Below, piece after piece: positions 1 to 9,468 of a stretch of DNA of 25,948 nucleotides. Position numbers and translations under genes: made by a program. Where the stretch lies: positions 1 through 25,948 of the forward strand of contig LRSR01014119.1 of NCBI GenBank assembly GCA_001579985.1. The letters are read 5' to 3'. The notes under the pieces are model-generated. The model was not told where the DNA came from. It did not search any database and was given only the letters and a program-made list of their open reading frames with translations. Within the stretch, counting starts at the first letter, position 1. The number at the start of each line of letters is the position of its first letter. The stretch comes from Hypsibius dujardini. Lineage: Eukaryota; Tardigrada; Eutardigrada; Parachela; Hypsibiidae.

Positions 1-1
1 C

Positions 2-34
<33 letters not shown>

Positions 35-212
35 GCCCCACAGATGGACAGACAGACAGGCAGACAAACTGACTGACTGACTGGTGCAGATGTGTAGTCA
101 GAGAGAATGGATATACAGAACCGGATCATTGCAGATAACTAGTCTCCTCTTGTCACATAACTCACATACAATTCTAATTATGGTCAATGGTTTGAGTTTG
201 TTTTTGTTTTAG
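1..212 (+). other. Intron of the SLC22-like gene with GACA array at its left end
   Basis: No coding signal is seen. Bases 1-35 are a GACA tetranucleotide array, continuing as degenerate GACA/GACT to about 85. The rest is unique sequence ending in the T-rich acceptor used by the exon at 213. Confidence 0.7.
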
Positions 213-712
213 AAATTCCTCTTGAGAGTCGCCAAACTCAACGGTCGACCAGTCACCGCGGAATTCCGATCCCATCTTCCGGTGTTCCTTCGCAAGGTCG
301 ATAAGGAGGATCACACGAAAACCCACTCCATCCTTGACCTATTCAAAACCCCCAACATGCGAAAAAAGACCCTTATTCTTGTCTTTCTCAACATATGCAA
401 CAAGGGAGTCTCGCTCGGCTTGAATTACTACGCTCCGCTGTTGAGCAGCACCCCGCACTGGGACTCCTTCCTCAATGCCATCGTCGAACTGCCGCCATAC
501 TTTTTTGCCAAGACTGCCTTCAACCGACTCGGTCGCCGTTTGTCGCTCTTTCTTGGGCTGTCCATCGGCGGCATGGCTTGTCTGACCACGTATGCCATCC
601 CGGCTCATCTTACTGGCCCGTTCAATGTCATTCTCATGCTGTCGTTAATCGCCAAATTCTGCATAACATTTACCTATCTCGGTGGGAAACTGTTCGAAGG
701 TATAGTGGTGCA

Positions 713-778
<66 letters not shown>

Positions 779-866
779 CTTGTCTGTCTGTCTGTCTGTC
801 TGTTTGTTTGTCTGCCTGCCTTCCTTCCTGTCTGTCTGTCTGCTTGTCTGTCTGCTTGTCTGTCTG

Positions 867-901
<35 letters not shown>

Positions 902-1430
902 GCTTGTCTGCGTGCTTGCTTCTCTGTATGTCTATCTGTCCATGTCTGTCTGTCTTTCTCTTTGTTTTTCTAACTGCCTTTATCTTTCGGCAAAAGATGA
1001 GCAATTCCCAACAGTGGTCCGCGGTGAAGGCCACTCAGTGGTCAGCGTCCTGTCCTCCTCCATCTCCTGCGGTGTTCCCTTCATTGTGGACCTCGGACAC
1101 GCTTTCCGGATTCTGCCACTGTTGGTGTTTGGGAGTCTCTGTCTGTTGGCCGCGCTGTCTGTGTTTTTCCTGCCCGAGACGGCGCATCAGCGGTTGCCGC
1201 AGACTCTGGAAGATGGCGAACAGTTCGGAAAGAATCTCCCGTGGAGGGAAATGTTCCGATTGCTCCCGAGGAGGCTGCCACCGCCGTTCCGGGCAAATGT
1301 ACCGGTGGGGCACGGACCAACTGCAAATGGTTCCGCTGCGGCACCGCATGAGATGGAGAAACTGAATCCGACTGAGTTGACTGATGGTATGCTACCGAAT
1401 GGTCCAGCATTAAAAACGTCAATGGCCTGA
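213..1430 (+). CDS. SLC22-family organic ion transporter, 3' part (two last exons)
   Basis: This is the C-terminal part (about 306 aa) of a major-facilitator transporter of the SLC22 (organic cation/anion) type, a plasma-membrane carrier. Exons are 213-699 and 997-1430; the intron 700-996 is phase 1 and splits an Asp codon. The first exon starts in phase 0 after a TTTTAG acceptor with KFLLRVAKLNGR, the usual SLC22 stretch before TM7, followed by LLDLF-like ILDLFKTPNMRKKTL. It then shows hydrophobic helices and the NRLGRR loop. Joining the exons restores FEDEQFPTVVRGEGH, which matches the family's ELFPTVVRN signature; further on are LPETAHQRLPQTLEDGEQF and a Pro-rich cytoplasmic tail ending KTSMA. 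The N-terminal half lies outside the window. The substrate cannot be inferred. The intron is an in-frame CTGT array without stops, so a naive reading runs straight through it. Confidence 0.9.
711..956 (+). repeat. CTGT tetranucleotide array inside SLC22 intron
   Basis: About 245 bases of CTGT with interspersed CTTG, TTTG and CTGC variants fill almost the whole intron 700-996. Read in the gene frame it gives a Cys-Leu-Ser-Val tetrapeptide repeat, which is an artefact of the repeat and not protein. Confidence 0.95.
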
Positions 1431-1591
1431 CCAGTGAACTGGTTTACAATCTGCGCGTATATCGGGTGATTTCCTTTTCGGTGGTTTGATTTTACGTCCC
1501 TTTTCTCCCTCCTTCCTTCCCTGTGTGATATCGGTTGCGACTCGAAGATTAATGTTTTGTGCCCATACTACTCTACTATTGATACCCAATG

Positions 1592-1852
1592 CTCGCGATC
1601 TCAAGGGACAGCTAAGCCCCGCCTCGCTTGGTATGGCCCTGCATTCGATTGAATGTTCAATCTGATTCACTCTTCTCTGATTGGCTGATTTCGTACAGCT
1701 TACTCGTTGTGCTCGATCGATTGATTGTACAGTTGTGCTTTTACGTATATTTCCCCCTACAGTGTTAAGTTGGTGAAGGGGACTGAAGAGGCACGACCCG
1801 GGTTGGTTAAAATTTACGGGTAGGGCAGAAAAGTGTCCCTTGAGATCGCGAG
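1592..1852. mobile_element. Candidate short TIR element (261 bp)
   Basis: A perfect 19-bp inverted repeat, CTCGCGATCTCAAGGGACA at 1592-1610 and its complement at 1834-1852, bounds about 220 bases with no coding capacity. The arrangement is like a non-autonomous MITE. No clear target-site duplication could be seen, so element boundaries are approximate. Confidence 0.45.
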
Positions 1853-2142
1853 TACTAATTTAAAGAGTTTGTTTCCTTTTACCGCATTGGTCGGTCTTGA
1901 AATTGTTCTCGTAGTTATTAACTTATTGTTGTTTTGTTTTCGGTAACCGAGATCCAAGAGTCTCTTATTGTCTGACACTGTCACGCAAACTGAAACACAC
2001 GAAATGGTGGCTTGCTTCGGAGTAAACAAGAAATAATTGATATGAAGAGGAAATTGTTGAATTATGCATGACGCAGTCAAGCAATCAAGCAATCAATCTC
2101 AATCTAATGTTAGCGGATTGAGTCGTTGTCTCACTCACTTGT

Positions 2143-2686
2143 GAAAGAACGGAGATTCCCTCCCGATCGGAGTGGATTTTTTTTCACAAATATCTGTCCA
2201 TATATAATGATTTTACATTAGGATCTCGGGCTGGAAATCACATCTGCGGTTTCAGAAAAAAATAAGGAATAAAAATATTCCCGCAACCGGTTTGTGCTAT
2301 GGCCGGGGTTTGATTGATTGATTGATTGATCAGCAACGTTTCCGAAGTTTCAGTTTTTTTGATCCCAACCACTGTAAGACGTTTGATTCCAAAATTGTTG
2401 ACACCTGCCCATTCCAAATTCGACTTTGATTCGATTGACATCAGCATCATCTTATTTGGATGCAAGGGGGCGGAGCTATGTGTCATTTCTCAATCTCAAT
2501 CTCATTCTCAATCAATCAAGCCCCGGTCCATAGCACAAAGTGGTGCGGACATTTTTTTCTTTGTATTTTTTGGAAACCGCAGATGTGATTTCCAGCCCGA
2601 GATCCTAATGTAAAATCATGATATATGGACAGATATTTGAGAGAGAAAAAAACCCACTCCGATCGGGAGGGAATCTCCGTTCTTTC
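2143..2686. mobile_element. Foldback element, 178-bp arms
   Basis: Left arm 2143-2320 and right arm 2509-2686 are imperfect reverse complements. Both outer ends read GAAAGAACGGAGATTCCC inward, and the arms share TCGGAGTGG, GATCTCGGGCTGGAAATCAC, a T/A-rich stretch and TTTGTGCTATGG. The spacer 2321-2508 is unique. A transcript across it would fold into a long hairpin. No transposase and no certain target-site duplication are visible. Confidence 0.75.
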
Positions 2687-2827
2687 CTAAGTCAGGGGTC
2701 GAGGCCATTCGGGGCTGTTTTTTACCGCACGGGGAGTGTACTGGCCATTTGTAGTTACAGTACAGTGCTTTCGAATTGACATAGCCATTGAATAAACTTA
2801 TGAAGGAAAGAAAAACGTGGATGTCTT

Positions 2828-3250
2828 AAAAGATCTACTGATCAATCAAGTAATCAACTAACTTATCAATCAAATAATCAATCAAAGGAGTGGGTTGCTC
2901 AAGTTGTTTTGTTCTGTCTCAGGGGGTGGGGCTTGGGGGCGTGTGGGCGTAGCTTCGTCAGCACTAATCAGTTTGGAAATTGAGAATCTAAACGTGCGGA
3001 AACAAGCTTGGAAAATCTTTTGTTTACAACGCAGTGAAAGAAAAGATCTACTGATCAATCAAGTAATCAACTAACTTATCAATCAAATAATCAATCAAAG
3101 GAGCGGGTTGCTCAAGTTGTTTTGTTCTGTCTCAGGGGGTGGGGCTTGGGGGCGTGTGGGCGTAGCTTCGTCAGCACAAATCAATTTGGAAATTGAGAAT
3201 CTAAACGTGCGGAAACAAGCTTGGAAAATCTTTTGTTTACAACGCAGTGA
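2828..3250 (+). repeat. Tandem 210-bp duplication upstream of XRCC1
   Basis: Copies at 2828-3037 and 3041-3250 (offset 213) differ at about three positions by eye. Each has an AT-rich half (AATCAATCAAATAATCAATC) and a G-rich half with GGGGGTGGGG and GGGGGCGTGTGGGCG, at 2921-2952 and 3134-3165, resembling GC-box/KLF-type sites. The second copy ends about 90 bases before the XRCC1 start codon. Confidence 0.9.
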
Positions 3251-3340
3251 GCTCATCCCCTTCACGGTATTTAAGAGGCGAGTTTTTCCTTATTTTTCGG
3301 ATTTCGTGGGGGCAGTTTTGCGCTCGCCGTGGCTGAAAAA
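3134..3340 (+). promoter_or_regulatory. Putative XRCC1 promoter / 5' UTR
   Basis: The G-rich block 3134-3165 lies about 175 bases before the ATG at 3341, and a TATTTAAG sequence stands near 3268. Together they could form a proximal promoter with a start site around 3295-3310. This is inference from position and motif only. Confidence 0.35.
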
Positions 3341-6300
3341 ATGGCATCGGATGGCCCCCTTGATTTCACCGTAGTGGAATTCAGCAGCGAAGACGCTGTG
3401 AGTTTTGAAATTTTGAATTCAAACGCTCGACGTTTTCTTTTCGTGTGACATCCACCAACCATTTCGATTGGTTTTGAGTAGGAAAATCCCGCAACTACCT
3501 TGTTGAACACGGAAGATGAGGATGCGGGTTGGCGTGGAGCGGTGGCGGGAGCGCCGCAAGAATTTGTCGTTATTCAGGTTAGTACATTGTTGTGAGTGGA
3601 TCGTCGATAGATTGATTGATTGGTACGAAGTTGCGTTTGATTTTCTTCAGCTGCAGTTCAGGTGCTTGATCGATTGATTGATTGCTACGAAGTTGCGTTT
3701 GATTTCTTCAGCTGGAGTTCAGGTGCTTGATCGATTGATTTGAATGAAGATATTATTTTCCCGTAAGTAATTTTAAAACAAATTATCCTTTAAGTATCGA
3801 TTAATTTTTTTGGGATTTTAAGTAGAAAAAATGATGTATTCTATTCAAAATCTAAATATGATGCATATTTGAACAACACGATTATTTGACTGAAATTAAA
3901 TGACGTAGACGTGCTGGATCGGTTGATTGATTGATTGCCCTGCGGTTAGTTGGACAAGCCATCGTTCATGTCCTCCATCAAAGTACGGAACAATTTCTCT
4001 GGACTCCTGGAAGTTTTGGGACGGAGATCGGACTCAAAGTCTGGGAAATGGGAGGCTGTCACAGCCAAGACGTCGCTGATGACTCCCATCGACAGCCGCG
4101 GCAAGAAGAACGGCAATGTGCAGCGTGATCTCCCGCTAAAGCCGGAAGCGTCCGGGCACACGTGGGATAAACTGAAATTCGTCTGCATGCAACCGTTTAA
4201 CAAGGAGATCTCCTATGGCCTCACCAGAATTGAAATTCAGGTAATCAGTTTTAAGCTTAACTTGTTTTCCAATGTTTTTCTGCTTGATTGATTGATTGGC
4301 AGCTGATTGATTGATTGACAGCAAATTGATTGATTGATAGCTGATTGATTGATAGACAGCAAATTGACTGATTGATAGCTGATTGATTGATTGACAGCAA
4401 ATTGATTGATTGATAGCTGATTGATTGATTGATTGATTGACAGCTAATTGATTGATTGATTGACAGCTAATTGATTGATTGATTGACAGCTTATGCGGTT
4501 TGATTGACTGATTGACAGCTTATGCGGTTTCTTTGATAGGCGGCAACTGCAACATCTAACGGTACATCCAACAAATTGCCAGCCGGTATCGTACTGAAGA
4601 AGAAGGAGAAGAGCGACGTCGTCATTGAACCTGGCAGCCTTTTCGCATCGTCATCGGCGACTGGAGACGTCCCCGACAAGAGAGCCTCAAAGAGAGCGAA
4701 ATCACCGGGAGTTTCCTCGTCCAACGGCACCCCCCCTTTACCTCAGGACGAAGACGAGGACGATACAGAAGTAGTGGTGGCCTCGTCAACGCGTACCAAG
4801 CCCACAAGCCCCAAGAAGGACCGTGTGGCCGCTGCTGACCGACCACTCCGGGTCGGAAAACGCGGAAAAAATGCCCAAAAGGACGACGCGACTGAAGATG
4901 AGGATGACAAGCCTTCCACCTCGCGCTCGATTGGATCCCGAAAGCAGGCTGCTAAGAAGGCTTCCCCCGCGAAGCCTTTCCCGGCGAAGAGTAAAGGACG
5001 GGCCGCGAAGAAACCGGTGAAAGATGAATCTGATTCGGAAGAGGACGAGGAGGAGGAGGACCAAGAGGAGGACGATGAGCCGAAAAGCAAGAAAAGTAAG
5101 AAAGGTGGCAAGCACGGCTCTCCTGGCAAAGCAGTGAAGTCACCGAAGAAGGGCAGACCAAAACGGAAGGTTGATTCCGATTCTGATGACGAAGACGCGC
5201 CGTCGACGTCCAGGGGGAAGAAGAAGAATGGTGGTGTCAAGCGGAAGAAAGGAGATGATTCTTCCGATGAGGACGAAGAAGACGAGCAACAGACTAAAGC
5301 GAAGAAGAAACCGGCTCCCAAAAACGGTAAATGTTTTCTGTCAGTGTTGAGGGATGTTGCAACAAACAACAGAAGGACCTCTCTGATTTAATTTCAGTTT
5401 GATTTTGATTTGAAAATTTATATGCAGTCAGTGTGAAACATTGATTCATGAAACCGAAAAACTCTTCAACCTTTTTTAAATCGATGTGAATCGAATGGAA
5501 TGGAATACCTGAATGGAATTTCAAGTTTGATGCCATCCTCAAGTTGTTCCAGTTTACGTGCCAATACATCGAATTAACGTGTTTCTATAGGGAACAACGC
5601 GAACTTGCAGCAGGTTATGGAAGGCTGTATTCTGGCTCTCTCGGGATTTATCAACCCGGAACGTGGACAGCTCCGGGAGAAGGTGCTGGAGATGGGTGGG
5701 AAGTACCGGCCAGACTGGTCCACAGAATGCACTCACCTTGTGTAAGCCAGTCATTTGTCAACTCTTAATGCCCACTGTCGGTTTAACCTCGCCCGGCTTT
5801 ATAGGTGTGCGGTGGCGGGGACCCCGAAGTTCGAACAAGCTCGGGCGGCTGGAGGCCGAATCGTCCGGAAGGAATGGATCGACGACTGCCACGCCAACAA
5901 ACGAATGGTCCCCTGGAGGACTTACATGCTACGGCCGAATGTCGCCGCAACCGACCTGGATGCGGATGGTTCGTCCTAATCCGGGGAAAGAGTGACGGAC
6001 CTTTGAGGTCTTCAGTTTGGGATTTTGCTTTTGCAGATGAAGCAGCGGAAGAGGCCGAAGATGCTAAAAACGATGAGGAGGAGGAATGGGGTGAGTGCCG
6101 CGTGAGTCGGAGTAATAAAGGGACAATGTGCCTTTCCGTCATCGACGTGTATGATTGTACATGAGTATGCATTAAGATTAATCCCCAAGTTTATGTAAAT
6201 AAAATTGTTATATATTTATTTAAAAGAAAAACCAGAGGTTTGGCATTTAATATTTGATTTATGTTAACCCTCATATTTGGAGTAAATTTTTGGACTTCCA

Positions 6301-8611
6301 AATAAAAATGTACCTTTATATATTGGAATATTTATTTTTCTAATTTTAGATATAGAACATGTTTTATTTAAAAACGAAAAGCCGGGTTTCTAACAGTTTA
6401 AATATCGTTAATTTGGCGTACTGATATTGCGTCCTCCCGACATTCTGTCCCGCCTGACTCTATCCCCAGACATTCTGTCCTCCCGACATTCTGTCCCCAG
6501 ACATTCTGTCCTGCCCGAATCTGTCCCGCCCGACTCTGTCCCCAGACATTCTGTCCTCTCGACATTCTGTCCCGCCCGACTCTGTTCCGCGCGACTCTGT
6601 TCCAGACATTGTGGCCGTGGACATTCTATTGTCATAGACATCATGAGGTGGATAGACTGTCTCCAGACATTCTACCCTACAGACATTGTGGCATGGTAAA
6701 GAAACTGCCTACAGACAGTCGGGTTGTGGATATACTGACTTCAGACCAATTCTCTCTGAGCCGGTCTTGAAGTGTCTCGCTAAAAATTGAAATGAACGTT
6801 TGAGCTGTCCCCAATGGTTTCCATTTTTCTTTTAACCTTTGTATGAGGGATTCCTGGGTACTATTCGCTCGCGTAGGTTTTGGTATTTACTGCTCCATGA
6901 TTCTTTTGCCAGTACCCCTTCGAGGTGGAGCTCATTTTTATTTTTAGCAATATTTTACATTTATAGTTTTACGAGGGCGCATATAAGTTCATTTAAGGAC
7001 ATAATGTCTGGGAAGACAATGTCTGCAGACAGGACATCGAGTATGACGGACACTGTATCCTTAGGACACAAACGTCCGCCGGACGGAACAAAATATCCGA
7101 AAGACATTGTCTGACGGATTGGACAAAAATGTCCGAGAGACACAATGTCGTGCGGACACAATGTCCAACAGACACAATGTCGGGAGACGCAATGTCCAAC
7201 AGACACAATGTCGGGGGACGCAATGTCTAGGGACGCGATGCTGTTGAGTGTTGAGGAAAGGTATCTGACCTGTTAATCTCATGCCTTTCAGCACCCGACG
7301 CGGCCGATTCATCCGGCGGGGAGGAGAGTGAGCATGATGATGAAAGTGGATCAGAGGTGCTGTCGGAAGAGTTGTCCGGCTCGGAAGGATCGCTTGTGGA
7401 GGACGACGAAGATGCTGAATTGGCCGAGACAGATGAGGTCAGCCTTCTTTAGACGCAAAGCATTTGTCAATCCGAAAGTCTTTTCCACGTGGCGATAGAT
7501 CTTATGCTCACTGGGCTGCTGGCTTACCCTTGCAACCTACTTCGGGCTGTTAATGTGTTTTTTTTTCTCCAGGAGGACGAGGACCTGGACATGGACATGA
7601 CGCCCCCGCCGAGCAGCAAGAAATCCAAGCCGAAAATCCCGAAGAAACGCAGGAATAAAGGAGCACGGTTTGACGAGAGCGACTCGGACAGCGAGCACTC
7701 GCTCCACCTCACTGATTCGGAAGAGGCTGACATACCCGACAAGGATTTTGTCCCGCGTAAACGTCCGCTCTTTCGCAGCATGGCCTTCTTCCTTTACGGT
7801 GACTTCCCCGAAGCGGAGAAGTTGAAGCTGACCAAGACGATCGAAAGTCTGGCGGGAACGGTGCATGACAGCAGTGACGACGCCATCACGCACTGTGTGA
7901 CCACGGCTGAATGGTGCCCGGAATTTGAAGAGGTTCGTTTCACCTTGGATTTTCCTACGTTTCTCTCTGAATTTAGACAATTTAGACAATTTCAACCATA
8001 CAGATTTATTCCCCTTAAAGTAATTAAATCATGCAGATCAATTCTAATTAACCGGCAATTTAAATCATTTTTATCTCATCTTTCTCCTTGTGACTGTATT
8101 TCTCGGTTTAAATATATCACAATAAAAATACTTGGCGTTAATAATACAGATTTATTCCACTTACTGTATTGCCTCGATAGATAGCGACAGCGCACGGGTC
8201 ACGTGACGTAATAGGCATGCGAGGTACAGGCAGGGCACACGCTTACGACGGGGGGGGACCAATTTAACGTCACTCAGCTCGTGCGTTGTCGCTATCTATC
8301 GAGGGAATACAGTACATGATCAATACAGTGTATTTGATCAATGTAATGACTAAATGATTTGAGTCATACGGATCAATTTCCATAAACCTTTAATTTCTCT
8401 ATATATATATATATCTATTTGTTTATTTTATGTTGATTCTCAGAAATTATTTTATTAGTTAATAAATAATGGAAGAAGTGCTTGATTTCAGGCAATGCGA
8501 GAGAATCCTGGTCTGATGATTGTCACGCCCAAGTGGATTGTGGAGTGTGCTGAGGGAATGAATTTGCTGGACGCCCGAAAATACAAGCCGACCCGGCCAG
8601 AAGCGTCCTAA
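3341..8611 (+). CDS. XRCC1: XRCC1, single-strand break repair scaffold protein (complete, 10 exons)
   Basis: XRCC1 is the nuclear scaffold of base-excision and single-strand-break repair; in the family the N-terminal domain binds DNA polymerase beta, BRCT1 binds PARP1/poly(ADP-ribose) and BRCT2 binds DNA ligase III. Exons: 3341-3397, 3482-3577, 3950-4240, 4540-5326, 5591-5741, 5805-5968, 6037-6090, 7292-7437, 7573-7932, 8492-8611; total 2226 nt, 741 aa (human 633). Residues 1-148 form the N-terminal domain (WRGAVAG, SIKVRNNFSGLLEVLG, WDKLKFVCMQPF). Residues 149-411, one exon, are a Lys- and acid-rich linker with Ser-Asp/Glu clusters suited to CK2. BRCT1 is about 417-498 (LALSGFINPERGQL, KYRPDWSTECTHLV, GGRIVRKEWIDDCH); BRCT2 is about 649-735 (FFLYGDFPEAEKLKL, TAEWCPEFEE, PKWIVECAEG). 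A second acidic linker lies between them. No AATAAA follows the stop. Confidence 0.95.
3612..3735 (+). repeat. 62-bp tandem duplication in XRCC1 intron 2
   Basis: Two copies offset by 62 bases share TACGAAGTTGCGTTTGATT, TTCTTCAG, CTG(C/G)AGTTCAG and GTGCTTGATCGATTGATT. Each copy looks like a splice acceptor followed by an 11-nt segment and a GT, but the protein alignment joins exon 2 directly to exon 3 at 3950. Confidence 0.85.
4284..4520 (+). repeat. GATT/GACAGC array in XRCC1 intron 3
   Basis: About ten units of (GATT)2-5 followed by GACAGC(A/T) or TAGC fill the 3' half of intron 3 and end about 20 bases before the exon 4 acceptor at 4538-4539. Confidence 0.9.
6091..7291 (+). other. XRCC1 intron 7 (1.2 kb)
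   Basis: No exon is needed here: exon 7 ends in phase 1 and exon 8 completes the codon. The 5' third is AT-rich; the remainder is a foldback of repeated GACA-N3-TGTC type units, listed separately. Confidence 0.7.
6439..7235. repeat. Repeat-armed foldback with GACAttcTGTC units
   Basis: The left arm (6439 to about 6695) has six perfect GACATTCTGTC units plus degenerate ones, spaced by CCC/TCC-rich sequence. The right arm (about 6999-7235) has inversely oriented GACA-N2-5-ATGTC units such as GACACAATGTC. Each unit is itself a dyad (GACA..TGTC). The spacer 6700-6998 is unique. Confidence 0.75.
8164..8312. mobile_element. MITE-like element with TA flanks (149 bp) in XRCC1 intron 9
   Basis: The ends are CTGTATTGCCTCGATAGATA and its near-perfect inverted copy; about 36 bp of TIR is seen (one end reads GCCTCG, the other CCCTCG, and GACAGCG against GACAACG). 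TA stands at 8162-8163 and 8313-8314, as expected for a TA target-site duplication of the Tc1/mariner type. The interior is non-coding with a G run. Confidence 0.75.
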
Positions 8612-9468
8612 TTTGTCCGCGTCAACCAAATATTTGTCCCACTTGTGGGGTTCCAGCACGCGATTACATTTTGCCTTTTTTGTGCTGACCTCTTACAAGC
8701 CTCTATTGTTTTAAAATAACGCCACCTAAATCACAATTGAATTGTACAATTTTCCTCGTCTCCAAGTAGATAGCTCTTGCTTTTTCACAGCCAGCCTCAG
8801 TGTCTGTACTCAAACAGTACATCGTATAACACAATGGCTACAGTTATTTTACCCCCCCCCCTTGTAGTGTGTCGGGCCCAATAGCACCTCGGCTATTTTA
8901 CCCCTCCCTGGGGCCCAATAGAACCCTGGCTATTTGCCCCTCCCATGCTGCCCGCTCGTCCGCTCCCATGCTGCCTGTCTCTCCGTCCGTCCGTCTCTCT
9001 GTTGTTCGTTCATCCGCTATCCGTTCAGTCGTTGCCCGTTGTTCGACCATGTGTCCGACGAAGGACGGACGGTCAACGGACGGACAGACGAACAACGAAC
9101 AACGGATGACGGACGGACGGACGGGCGGATGGAGGGACGGTCAACGGACGGACAGACGAACAACGGATGACGGACGGACGGACGGGCGGATGGAGGGACA
9201 ACATAGGAAGGGTAAAATGGCCGGGGTTCTATTGGGTTCCAAAAAGGGGAGGTAAAGTAGCCACTCCGTAATACAATTCCACACTCCGGCTTCATCTCGG
9301 GGTCAAAACTATTCAAAGCTAATTTACATAACAATATAATCACACACATTCATAAGTGGCAGGGTAAAACACAAAAGTTCAAAGGCAAACCACTCCGCTA
9401 ATAAGTGTTGCTGCTAGACCCACCGTCATCACAGAGAACGTCGCGCCGGCCAGGGTGTGGCCATCCAT
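8612..9468. other. Intergenic region between convergent XRCC1 and NDUFB6
   Basis: It holds the 3' flanks of both genes, without a canonical AATAAA on either strand that I could see, and the 0.43-kb foldback listed separately. No further coding signal is seen. Confidence 0.6.
8836..9262. mobile_element. Imperfect foldback with GGAC minisatellite core
   Basis: The left arm has GGCTACAGTTATTTTACCCC and twice GGGCCCAATAGAACC-like blocks. The right arm carries the complement (GGTAAAATGGCCGGGGTTCT, then ATTGGGTTCC and GGTAAAGTAGCC). The centre is CCGT/GGAC-rich, with a direct repeat of about 68 bp beginning near 9069 and 9137 (ACGGTCAACGGACGGACAGA). Arms are partly duplicated, so the borders are approximate. 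Confidence 0.6.

Larger units (their letters stand above)
1431..2827. other. Intergenic region between SLC22-like gene and XRCC1
   Basis: It holds the 3' UTR of the transporter (no AATAAA seen) and two inverted-repeat elements listed separately. I find no convincing exon on either strand; the short open frames lack splice-supported continuity or family similarity. Confidence 0.6.

Noticed and set aside
645-1034. Open frames rich in Asp-Arg-Gln-Thr or Cys-Leu-Ser-Val repeats here and at 13499-14081, 16792-17103 and 17703-18197
   Set aside because: They are translations of GACA/CTGT microsatellites, which have no stops in most frames. The arrays lie in introns defined by good splice joins.
4743-5369. 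Ser-rich minus-strand frame opposite XRCC1 exon 4
   Set aside because: It is the antisense shadow of the Lys/Glu/Asp-rich linker codons; the plus frame matches XRCC1 with consistent splicing.
8869-9255. 128-codon plus-strand frame rich in Asp-Gly-Arg-Thr
   Set aside because: It is translation of the GGAC minisatellite inside a foldback.
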